DNA of 25,924 nt from RH-AL1 sp964235705. Lineage in GTDB: Bacteria; Pseudomonadota; Alphaproteobacteria; Rhizobiales; Beijerinckiaceae. Below the pieces are notes generated by a model. It saw only the letters and a list, made by a program, of their open reading frames with translations. It made no database searches and was not told where the DNA came from. The stretch lies in contig CAXSDP010000056.1 in assembly GCA_964235705.1 (NCBI GenBank), forward strand, positions 1-25,924, given 5' to 3'. Shown here piece by piece: positions 14,287-24,075 of this stretch. Position 1 is the first letter of the stretch, and every line of letters begins with the position of its first letter. A program made the translations under genes and the position numbers.

Positions 14287-16134
14287 GTGAGCGTTCGAGA
14301 CCGGGTTCGACCGGTCTGCGAGAGGTGGACCCCCGGGGGTCACGCGTTGAGCAGCGTTGGGACGATCATCGTCGTCGGTACGGCCGGTTCGCGGCGCGCG
14401 CACGCGCTGCTGACGCGGGCCGGCCACCACGCCGTGGTGGTGGCGAGCTTCGCCGACGCCCTCGCCTTCGTCGCGAGGGAGGCGACGTCGCTCGCGATCC
14501 TGGACTTCGAGCCGACCGACCGGGCCGCGCTCGCGTTTTGCCGGCGCCTCAAGGCCGCCAGCCCCAACACGTTCATCCTGCAAACCGCGCGGGGTGTCCC
14601 GGTCGATCCCACCGCCGACCCCACCCCTGACCCCACCCCTGGCCCCGCCGCGCCGGTCGCCGACGACGCGGACTGCGTCGACGCCTACCTGATCGATCCG
14701 GTCGACCCCCGCGAACTGCTGACCCTGGTCCGCTCGCTCCTGCGCCTGCAGAAGGTCGAGGCCGACCTGCGCGACAGCGAGGACCGCCTCCTGCTGGCGC
14801 AGGAATCCGCCGGCCTCGCCATCCTCGACTGGGTCATCCCGACCGGGCGCTTCGTGCATTCGGACAATTTCCTCGACCTGTTCGACTTGGTCCCGCGCGC
14901 GGTCGACGAGCCGCTCGCGCCGGGCACGCTCCTGGAGCGCATCCATCCCGACGACCTCGGCGCCCTGGTCGACGACTTCGCCGGCGGGCGCCAGGGGACG
15001 GAAGCGTTCGACAAGGAGTTCCGGATCGTGCGCCGCGACGGGGCCGTGCGCTGGATCGCCTCGCGCGGGCGCTTCTTCTCGGACGCGGCCGGCGCCCCGG
15101 AGCGGATGGTCTCGCTGTCCTTCGACATCACGCAGCGCAAGACGGCCGAGCGCGCCAACGCCGAACTCGCCTCCATCGTCGCCACCACCATCGACGCGAT
15201 CGTCAGCGCCGACGGGAGCGGCACCGTCACCTCCTGGAACGCCGGCGCCGAGCGGTTGTTCGGCCTGTCGGCCGCCGCGATGATCGGCCAGCCGGTGGCG
15301 GCCTGCCTGGCCGGCATGGACGAGGCCGAGCGGGACGCGCACCGCCGCCGGATCGCCGACGGCGAGGCGCACGAGTTCGAGACCCGGCAAACGCGCGCCG
15401 ACGGCACGCCCATCGACCTTTGGGTGAGCAGCGCCCCGATGCGCGCCCCGGACGGGCCCGTCATCGGCGCGTCGCTGATCTTCCGCGACGTGTCCCCCCA
15501 GAAGCGGCGCGAGGACCACGTCCGCTTCCTCATGCGCGAACTGACGCACCGCTCGAAGAACCTGCTCGCCGTGATCCAGGCGATGGCGCGGCAGTCGCTG
15601 ACCGGCGGCATCACGCCGGAAGAGTTCGTCAAGCGCTTCACCGACCGGCTGGCCGGGCTCGCCGGTTCGCACGACCTCCTGTCGGCGGTCGACTGGCACG
15701 GCGCCTCGCTGATGGATCTCGTCCGCTCCCAACTCAGCCATTACGAGGACCTGTTCGGCACGCGCATCCTGCTGGAGGGCGACGACGTCCTGCTGCGCCC
15801 GGCGGCGGCGCAGAACGTCGGCATCGCCCTGCACGAACTCTCCACCAACGCCGCCAAGTACGGGGCGCTGTCGAACGCGGACGGCCGCGTCACCATCGCC
15901 TGGACGCTCGGTGGGGACGCCAGCCCCACCCTGACGCTGACGTGGCGGGAAACCGGCGGGCCGCCGGTCGTCGCGCCGACGCGGAAGGGTTTCGGGACGG
16001 TGGTGATGGACCGCATCGCCGGCCGCGCGCTCGGCGGTCGGTCCGGCATCGGCTTCGAGCCGGGCGGCGTCGTGTGGACGCTCGACGTCCCCGCCTCCGC
16101 CGCCGTGGCCCCCAACGGGATCGCGCCATCCTGA
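14287..16134 (+). CDS. HWE-family sensor histidine kinase with degenerate receiver and two PAS domains
   Basis: A 615-residue cytoplasmic sensor kinase; no membrane helices are visible. Residues 24-155 are a receiver-like domain with the phospho-acceptor position kept (Asp73 in AILDFE). The acidic pair after beta-1 is replaced by GTAGS (31-35), and the conserved lysine is replaced by Asp137 (YLIDPVDP for YLxKPxDP). A DPTPDPTPGP linker lies inside it. Two PAS domains follow, about 165-285 and 293-405. The HWE kinase core has the H-box ELTHRSKNLLAVIQAMARQS (His421), the N-box HELSTNAAKYGALS (Asn521) and the defining W-x-E in TWRETGG (Trp553-Glu555). The GTG start at 14287 has AGGGAGGGG upstream; TTG at 14347, preceded by GGGGGT, would begin right at the receiver. 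No partner regulator is encoded nearby. Confidence 0.9.
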   Translation: MSVRDRVRPVCERWTPGGHALSSVGTIIVVGTAGSRRAHALLTRAGHHAVVVASFADALAFVAREATSLAILDFEPTDRAALAFCRRLKAASPNTFILQTARGVPVDPTADPTPDPTPGPAAPVADDADCVDAYLIDPVDPRELLTLVRSLLRLQKVEADLRDSEDRLLLAQESAGLAILDWVIPTGRFVHSDNFLDLFDLVPRAVDEPLAPGTLLERIHPDDLGALVDDFAGGRQGTEAFDKEFRIVRRDGAVRWIASRGRFFSDAAGAPERMVSLSFDITQRKTAERANAELASIVATTIDAIVSADGSGTVTSWNAGAERLFGLSAAAMIGQPVAACLAGMDEAERDAHRRRIADGEAHEFETRQTRADGTPIDLWVSSAPMRAPDGPVIGASLIFRDVSPQKRREDHVRFLMRELTHRSKNLLAVIQAMARQSLTGGITPEEFVKRFTDRLAGLAGSHDLLSAVDWHGASLMDLVRSQLSHYEDLFGTRILLEGDDVLLRPAAAQNVGIALHELSTNAAKYGALSNADGRVTIAWTLGGDASPTLTLTWRETGGPPVVAPTRKGFGTVVMDRIAGRALGGRSGIGFEPGGVVWTLDVPASAAVAPNGIAPS

Positions 16135-16139
16135 CCGGC

Positions 16140-17021
16140 TTACGCGGACCGGCTCCGCTGGAAGAAGTGCGGCGAGCCGGGTTGGGGGCGGAGCACGTCG
16201 CCGCGCGCGGCGATGAAGGCCATCGTGTCGCGCAGCGACGGCGCCAAGGGCCGCAGCGGCGGGCTGAAGGCCGCCATGACCATCGTGTGGTTCACGCGCC
16301 GGTAGAGGCGGGTTTCCGCCTGGCCGCCCAACGCCGTGAGGCGGGCGGCGAGGCGGCGCGTGTTCTCCGGCCGCACGCGGTGGTCGGCGAGCCCGGCGAT
16401 CAGCAGCATGGGCACGGCGTCGCCGCGCGCGTAGGTGATCGGCTGGGACGACGACAGGTCGCCGCCGGCGGGGGCGAAGATGCGCTTCAGCGTGTCCTCG
16501 CGCAGCGGCAGGAAGTCGTAGGGGCCGGCGAGGCCCACCACGCCGGCCAGCGCGGCGAGGCTCTCGGGGTCGAGGTGGCGCTTGTCGAGCGCGAGCATGA
16601 CGGCGATGTAGGCGCCGGCGGAATGGCCGACCAGGAAGATCAGGCCGGGGTCGGCGCCGAACTCGGTGGCGTTGCGCCGCGCCCAGCGCACCGCCTTCGC
16701 CCCGTCGCCGATGAAGTCGGGGTAGCGCACGTCGGGGTAGAGCCGGTAGTCCGCCACGGCGACGACCACCCCGCGCTGGGCCAGCGCCACGGCGGCGAAG
16801 CGGTAATCCGCCTTGGCGCCGTCCTCCCAGCCGCCGCCGTAGAAGAACACGACCATCGGGGCGTCGCGCGCCTTGCCCTCGTGCACCGCGCGCGGCGCGT
16901 AAACGTCGAGCAGGCCGCGCCGGCCGTCGGCGAAGCGGATGTCGGGGGTGACGACCACGTCGCGGCCCACCGCCAGCGCGTTGACGAGTCCGATCCCAGT
17001 CACCGGCCAAGGCCATGCCAT
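16140..17021 (-). CDS. Alpha/beta hydrolase (BD-FAE/esterase-like)
   Basis: A 293-residue hydrolase of the esterase/lipase superfamily, close to the kynurenine formamidase and BD-FAE-type group. GGGW at 62-65 forms the oxyanion hole (VVFFYGGGWEDGAKADYRF). DYRLYPDVRYPDF follows. The nucleophile elbow is GHSAG with Ser134; Asp213 (GLADHRV) and His245 (RRVNHTM) complete the triad. A hydrophobic start (WPWPVTGIGLVNALAVG) could be a weak anchor rather than a clear signal peptide. The ATG at 17021 is the first in frame that gives this start. It is convergent with the HWE kinase gene, with five bases between the stops, and lies 128 bases after the aminotransferase in the same direction. The natural ester or amide substrate cannot be told. 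Confidence 0.9.
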   Translation of the reverse strand: MAWPWPVTGIGLVNALAVGRDVVVTPDIRFADGRRGLLDVYAPRAVHEGKARDAPMVVFFYGGGWEDGAKADYRFAAVALAQRGVVVAVADYRLYPDVRYPDFIGDGAKAVRWARRNATEFGADPGLIFLVGHSAGAYIAVMLALDKRHLDPESLAALAGVVGLAGPYDFLPLREDTLKRIFAPAGGDLSSSQPITYARGDAVPMLLIAGLADHRVRPENTRRLAARLTALGGQAETRLYRRVNHTMVMAAFSPPLRPLAPSLRDTMAFIAARGDVLRPQPGSPHFFQRSRSA

Positions 17022-17116
17022 CGATATCGCCCTTCGGCCCTCAAGACCTCGTCAAGCCATACGCGCCAGTGCCGGGAAGGTTCACCGGCCGCCCCGTGGC
17101 CCCCCGTCCCCGGATC

Positions 17117-17141
17117 GGCCCCCGGATCGACGACCGGGGCC
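17117..17141 (-). terminator. GC-rich hairpin just after the aminotransferase stop
   Basis: GGCCCCCGG (17117-17125) and CCGGGGCC (17134-17141) can pair over eight positions with one bulged base around an eight-base loop. It lies about nine bases beyond the aminotransferase stop codon. There is no run of U residues after it on the minus strand, so it is at best a partial or Rho-assisted terminator, or an mRNA 3'-end stabiliser. Confidence 0.3.
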
Positions 17142-17149
17142 GGACCGGC

Positions 17150-18352
<1,203 letters not shown>

Positions 18353-18646
18353 GGCGGGGCTCCTTGCCGGCCATCGGGCGGGCGCGAGCTGGGGCGCACC
18401 GCTGGCCGGGGCGGCGCGGACCATAGGTTCGCGGGGGCGGCAGGGCAAGCCGAAAAGGCGTGGGGGCCGGTCGTGGCGGGCGGCGGCCGGCCACGCGGGC
18501 GGGGCGCCCGGTCGCGTGGCCCGCGGCAGCGGCGACGTCACCCATTCCGTGATCGGGCGCCATGCCGTACCACCGCGTTCCACCCAACCGGACGCTCGCT
18601 CGCGCGACGCCGACCCCCGAAGGCCAAGGATCGAGACCCCTCAACC
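18353..18646. other. Divergent spacer between aminotransferase and CopC-like genes
   Basis: 294 bases, GC-rich, with the aminotransferase Shine-Dalgarno at its left end and an AAGGA about 17 bases before the CopC-like ATG at its right end. I see no convincing promoter hexamers, RNA gene, repeat or conserved small reading frame here. Confidence 0.4.
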
Positions 18647-19012
18647 ATGAACCACCGTAAGCTCCCCGTCATCGCCTGCGCCTTGGGCGTGCTGGCGTCC
18701 GGCCCCTCCTTCGCGAGCGTCAACATCGTCAACACGGTGCCCATGTCCGGGAACACGGTGCTGACCGAGCCCCACGCGATCACGCTCGAGTTCACCGGGC
18801 CGATCACGCAAGGATCCACCAAGCTCACGATCCGCGACCCCGCCGGCAAGCCGGTGGCGGTCGGCCCGATCGCCGCCGGCACGCGCGGGAACTCGGTCAC
18901 CGTGCCGATCACCGCGCCGCTTCCCGCCGGCCTCTTCGAAGTCGACTGGAGCGTGAAGGCGCCCGACAACAGCACCAGCCAGGGAACCTTCAGCTTCACC
19001 TACAAGCCCTGA
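18647..19012 (+). CDS. CopC-domain periplasmic protein lacking the usual copper ligands
   Basis: A 121-residue secreted protein. The signal peptide is residues 1-23 (LPVIACALGVLASGPSFA, cleaved before SVNIV). The rest is a single CopC-like beta-barrel: TVPMSGNTVLTEPHAITLEF, TKLTIRDPAGKPVAVGPI, and PLPAGLFEVDWSVKAPDNST before TFSFTYKP. In copper-binding CopC proteins the mature chain begins with His and the late loop contains an Asp-Gly-His. Here the mature start is Ser-Val-Asn and the loop reads APDNSTSQG, so the canonical Cu(II) site is absent. It may bind no copper or use other residues. No copD or other copper gene is adjacent. It is followed 84 bases later by the GT87 gene. Confidence 0.85.
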   Translation: MNHRKLPVIACALGVLASGPSFASVNIVNTVPMSGNTVLTEPHAITLEFTGPITQGSTKLTIRDPAGKPVAVGPIAAGTRGNSVTVPITAPLPAGLFEVDWSVKAPDNSTSQGTFSFTYKP

Positions 19013-19014
19013 TC

Positions 19015-19077
19015 GCGAGCCCGACCCGGGCGGGGCGCACGGCTCGCTCAACCTTCCGCGACTAGGCTGCGAGCCGT
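19015..19077 (+). promoter_or_regulatory. Three-segment alternative hairpin in the copC-like/GT87 spacer
   Basis: Segment A is GCGAGCC at 19015-19021. Segment B is ACGGCTCGC at 19039-19047. Segment C is GCGAGCCGT at 19069-19077. B pairs perfectly with C (9 bp, 21-base loop), and its last seven bases pair perfectly with A (7 bp, 19-base loop), so the two structures exclude each other. This is the geometry of an attenuator, although no U-run follows C; it could also simply be a 3'-end hairpin of the copC-like transcript. Confidence 0.4.
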
Positions 19078-19096
19078 ATCCCCCGGACCCGCCGCC

Positions 19097-20407
19097 TTGC
19101 GCCCCACCATCGCCCTCCGACGCCTCCGCGCCAGCCCCCGGCTCGACCGGGCCCGCGCCGTCACGCTCGCCGCGCGGGGCCGGCCCGGACGGCTGGCGGC
19201 GGCCCTCCGATCCGGCTCGTGGCTCACCCCCGAGCGGGCCCGCGCCTATCCCGCCCTGGTCGGCGGCCTGCTCGCCGTCGCGTTCGTCGGCTTGTGCGCG
19301 ACGGCGCGCGGCGGCCACGACGCGTTCGGCCACGTGCTGGGCACCGACTTCGTGGGCGTTTGGGTCGCCGGGCGCGCCGTGCTCGCCGGCCACGCCGCCG
19401 CCCCCTACGACAACGCGCTGCACGCCGCCGCCCAGGCCGCCGCCTTCGGGCCGTCCGACGGGTTCCTGCCGTGGCCGTACCCGCCCTATTTCCTGGCGCT
19501 CGCGGCGCTCGCCGCCACGATGCCCTACCTCCTCGCGCTGGCGCTCTGGCAGGCCACCACGCTCGCCCTCTACCTCGCGACGGTGCTGGCGGCGGCGCGC
19601 GGCTCCCACCTCGCCAAGCGCGACCTCGTGGTGGCGGCGCTGGCGTTCCCGGCGGTGGCGGTCAACCTCGGCCACGGCCATAACGGGTTCCTCACCGCCA
19701 CCCTCCTGGCCGGCGGCGCGTTGCAGGTGGAACGCCGGCCGGTGCTCGCCGGCGTGCTGTTCGGCCTGCTGGCCTACAAGCCCCAGTTCGCCCTAACGAT
19801 CCCCTTCGCCCTGCTCGCCGGACGCCATGGGCGGGCGGGCGCGGCGGCGGCCGTCACGGTGGCGGTGGCCACCGCGCTGAGCGTCGCCGCCTTCGGCCTC
19901 GCCCCATGGCGGGCCTTCCTCGAGGGCCTCGCCTTCACCCGCCACGTCGTGCTGGAAGGGGGCGGGCTCGAACCCTACAAGCTGCAGAGCGCCTTCGCGG
20001 CGGTGCGCCTGCTCGGCGGCCCGGTCCCGCTCGCCTACGCGGCGCAGGGCGGCGTGGCGGCGCTCGCCGTCGCCGCCCTGTGCTGGTTGTGGCGCGGTGG
20101 CCGGCACGGGACCGCCGGGTCGCCGGTGCGGATGGCCGGCCTGGTCCTCGCGAGCCTGCTCGCGACGCCCTACGTGGTGGATTACGACCTGGTGGTGCTC
20201 GGGCCAGCGCTGGCGGCGCTCCTGCCCCTCGTCGAGGGCCCCGTCGAACGCGCACCCGCCTACGGCCGCACCCTGCTGGCGCTCGCCTGGGCGATGCCGC
20301 TCGGCGCCCGCGTGCTGGCCAAGGCGGCCCTGCTGCCGGTCGGCGTCCTCACGATGGCGGCGCTGTTCGTTTGGGTGGTCGCCGCACGGCCGGACGAGCG
20401 AGGATGA
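19097..20407 (+). CDS. GT87-family (DUF2029) polytopic mannosyltransferase-like membrane protein
   Basis: A 436-residue inner-membrane protein with about ten hydrophobic helices starting near residue 52 (YPALVGGLLAVAFVGLC). After the first helix comes GTDFVGVWVAGRAVLAG, the acidic loop typical of GT87/DUF2029, then WPYPPYFLALAAL, GHGHNGFLTATLLAGGAL and AYKPQFALTIPFALLAGR, all known from this family. Such enzymes take polyprenyl-phosphate sugars as donors and act on the periplasmic side; donor and acceptor here are unknown. The N-terminal 45 residues are strongly basic and cytoplasmic. The start is TTG at 19097; no ATG or GTG upstream of the first helix gives a better start, and no clear Shine-Dalgarno is seen, so the exact N-terminus is uncertain. 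Confidence 0.85.
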   Translation: MRPTIALRRLRASPRLDRARAVTLAARGRPGRLAAALRSGSWLTPERARAYPALVGGLLAVAFVGLCATARGGHDAFGHVLGTDFVGVWVAGRAVLAGHAAAPYDNALHAAAQAAAFGPSDGFLPWPYPPYFLALAALAATMPYLLALALWQATTLALYLATVLAAARGSHLAKRDLVVAALAFPAVAVNLGHGHNGFLTATLLAGGALQVERRPVLAGVLFGLLAYKPQFALTIPFALLAGRHGRAGAAAAVTVAVATALSVAAFGLAPWRAFLEGLAFTRHVVLEGGGLEPYKLQSAFAAVRLLGGPVPLAYAAQGGVAALAVAALCWLWRGGRHGTAGSPVRMAGLVLASLLATPYVVDYDLVVLGPALAALLPLVEGPVERAPAYGRTLLALAWAMPLGARVLAKAALLPVGVLTMAALFVWVVAARPDERG

Positions 20408-20508
20408 TGACCTTTCGCGCGCGTCAAGGTTTTTCTCGTGGGACACGTCGGCATCCTGCAACTGTTTCCTTTCCGCCACGTTGTTGCATTGTAAACGCCT
20501 AGGATTCC

Positions 20509-20525
20509 CATACGTTAACCGTATG
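20509..20525. promoter_or_regulatory. Perfect 17-bp inverted repeat in an AT-rich pocket
   Basis: CATACGTTAACCGTATG has 6-bp perfect arms (CATACG/CGTATG) around TTAAC. It lies in the least GC-rich stretch of the window (about 20465-20570), 62 bases before the small membrane protein gene. Size and symmetry suit an operator for a dimeric repressor. No regulator gene is adjacent and no clear -35/-10 pair was found around it. Confidence 0.45.
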
Positions 20526-20586
20526 TTTGAACCGCTCCTTGGTCTTTGCGTGGCACTTATTCAGCCGTGAGTGAGTGAGGATGTCC

Positions 20587-20805
20587 ATGTCGATCGCCGA
20601 CCATTTCGACCGTATCCCCGATGCCGGCCTCAACAGGTCCTACGACACGGGCAGCGCACGCCGCCAGTTCCATGCCTCGCTGATGCTCGTGACCCTGATC
20701 GCGGTCGTCGCCACGGCACTCGGCGCGCTGGTGCGCTTCGATACCCCCGCGCACCCCGACGCGTCCGCACCGCCGCCGGCCTTCGCGGGACAACTCGCCC
20801 GCTGA
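20587..20805 (+). CDS. Small single-helix membrane protein, unknown function
   Basis: A 72-residue reading frame. Residues 1-28 are polar (MSIADHFDRIPDAGLNRSYD and so on, with a basic ARRQFH just before the membrane). Residues 30-49 are one strong hydrophobic helix (ASLMLVTLIAVVATALGALV), and the tail is Ala/Pro-rich. With the basic side first, the N-terminus would be cytoplasmic. Three starts compete: GTG 20575, ATG 20581 and ATG 20587. GAGG at 20577-20580 is six bases from the last, which is therefore preferred. The frame begins after an AT-rich control region and ends 77 bases before purL, which is why I accept it as real. I do not recognise a family. Confidence 0.6.
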   Translation: MSIADHFDRIPDAGLNRSYDTGSARRQFHASLMLVTLIAVVATALGALVRFDTPAHPDASAPPPAFAGQLAR

Positions 20806-20882
20806 CCTTGAATACGCCCCCTGGCGACAAAACGGTTCCGCTCCTTTAAGTCACGCGGACCGTCACCGTCGAGGAGGGCTCC

Positions 20883-23105
<2,223 letters not shown>

Positions 23106-23403
23106 GGCATCGGCCCGACGGTCGCGCGGACGTCGTGTCGGGGCGCCGAAGGCGAACCAGGGACCGCCCGGACCGCTGATCGTACATCGCGGTTCCCGTG
23201 CCCTTCCACCCGTCTACGCGTGTCTCCGACCCCTCGCGGCGGTGCGGCCCGGCGATCGAACCATCGCGCGCCGCTAGAAAGGTGCGAAGGGGCGAAACCG
23301 GCGAGGCCCATGGGCTTGCCCTTCCCGCTCGGTGGGACGATCCTTCGCCCGCGGTCGCCGGGGTCCTCGCGCTGTGCGGATACGCATCGTACCAGTCGAT
23401 CGA

Positions 23404-23550
23404 TGTCGGCGTTCGCTGACATGGTCCCGGCCCGGTGTCGGTGTTCGCTGACACGGTCCCCGCTCGATGTCAGGGTTCGCCGACAAAGGCTCGGCTGCGA
23501 GTCAGCGTTCGGCGACATCGTTCGCCGAGCGATGTCGGCTCCGGCCGACA
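23404..23550. repeat. Five palindromic 18-bp cores at 32-bp spacing (purL/ybjQ spacer)
   Basis: Cores start at 23404, 23436, 23468, 23500 and 23533, giving periods of 32, 32, 32 and 33 bp. Core 1 is TGTCGGCGTTCGCTGACA; core 5, TGTCGGCTCCGGCCGACA, is a perfect 7-bp stem with a four-base loop; cores 3 and 4 are decayed. The 14-15 bp between cores are partly related for the first two (TGGTCCC, CGGTCCC) and diverged for the rest. The array sits between the ends of two convergent genes, so it is not upstream of any start. The remainder of the 540-base spacer (23106-23403 and 23551-23644) shows no gene I can support. Confidence 0.85.
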
Positions 23551-23644
23551 AGCACGCCCCTCCAGCCTCTGCCAGCCGCCGCGCCCTCCGCGAAGAGGGC
23601 CGCCAAGCCACCGCCGACCGGGTCGATGACGGAGGCTTCCTATC

Positions 23645-23932
23645 TCACGCCGCGTTGGCGAGCTTCACCGCGATGCCGGTCGCGCAGACGCGCTCCAGCG
23701 CCAAGCCGTGCTCGTCGCGTCCCTCGACCGGCTCGATCACGTAGTCCACGCCCACGATGGCGTCGGCGTCGATGTCCTCGGCGCGCTGGATCAGGTCCGC
23801 CAGGACGCGCTCGCGCCAATTGTCCGACACGGGCACGTAGCCCGACGCGTGCCAGGCGGTCGCCGCCTTGATCTTGCCGAGGCGCTGGAGGACGCGCGCG
23901 CCTTCGATGACGTCTTTCTCACTCACTAACAT
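23645..23932 (-). CDS. YbjQ-like (putative heavy-metal-binding domain) protein
   Basis: A 95-residue cytoplasmic protein of mixed alpha/beta composition. The N-terminus MLVSEKDVIEGARVLQRLGK and the later IDADAIVGVDYVIEPV followed by CATGIAVKLA match the plan of the YbjQ/UPF0145 family, where LGADAVVGVDxDY is the signature. The central glycine-rich segment of typical YbjQ proteins (GRSGAYEKEL) is replaced by VPVSDNWRERVLADLIQRAE, so it is a divergent member. Metal binding in this family is a prediction; the function is unknown. The ATG at 23932 is chosen because the conserved strand starts there; the Shine-Dalgarno is weak. It lies 143 bases after purH in the same direction and is convergent with purL. 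Confidence 0.72.
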   Translation of the reverse strand: MLVSEKDVIEGARVLQRLGKIKAATAWHASGYVPVSDNWRERVLADLIQRAEDIDADAIVGVDYVIEPVEGRDEHGLALERVCATGIAVKLANAA

Positions 23933-24075
23933 CAGCCAGGTGTCTCCGTGGCAACGGGAGGTGTGGGGTGCCAACGCGACGACCATAGGCCGCGAACCCG
24001 AACAGAAGATGACCAGGATGGGACGCCGGGGTGTTTCGCGTCGTCGTGAACGGCCTCCCGGGCGGTCTGCCCTCG

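Noticed and set aside
14303..14330. tRNA T-arm-like GGTTCGA sequence
   Set aside because: No acceptor stem, anticodon arm or CCA-side pairing can be built around it; it belongs to a palindrome.
14164..17016. Very long minus-strand open frame (about 950 codons) opposite the HWE kinase
   Set aside because: It runs antisense to a gene with clear PAS and HWE motifs and out of frame with the esterase; its composition is Arg/Ala/Gly-rich, as in shadow frames of GC-rich DNA.
20806..20882. PurR-type operator or clear promoter directly before purL
   Set aside because: I found no palindrome of that kind and only weak hexamers (TTGAAT at 20808, TTTAAG at 20845) at unsuitable spacing.
23404..23550. CRISPR array
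   Set aside because: The repeat core is only 18 bp, the intervening 14-15 bp are too short and partly related to each other, and no cas gene is present.
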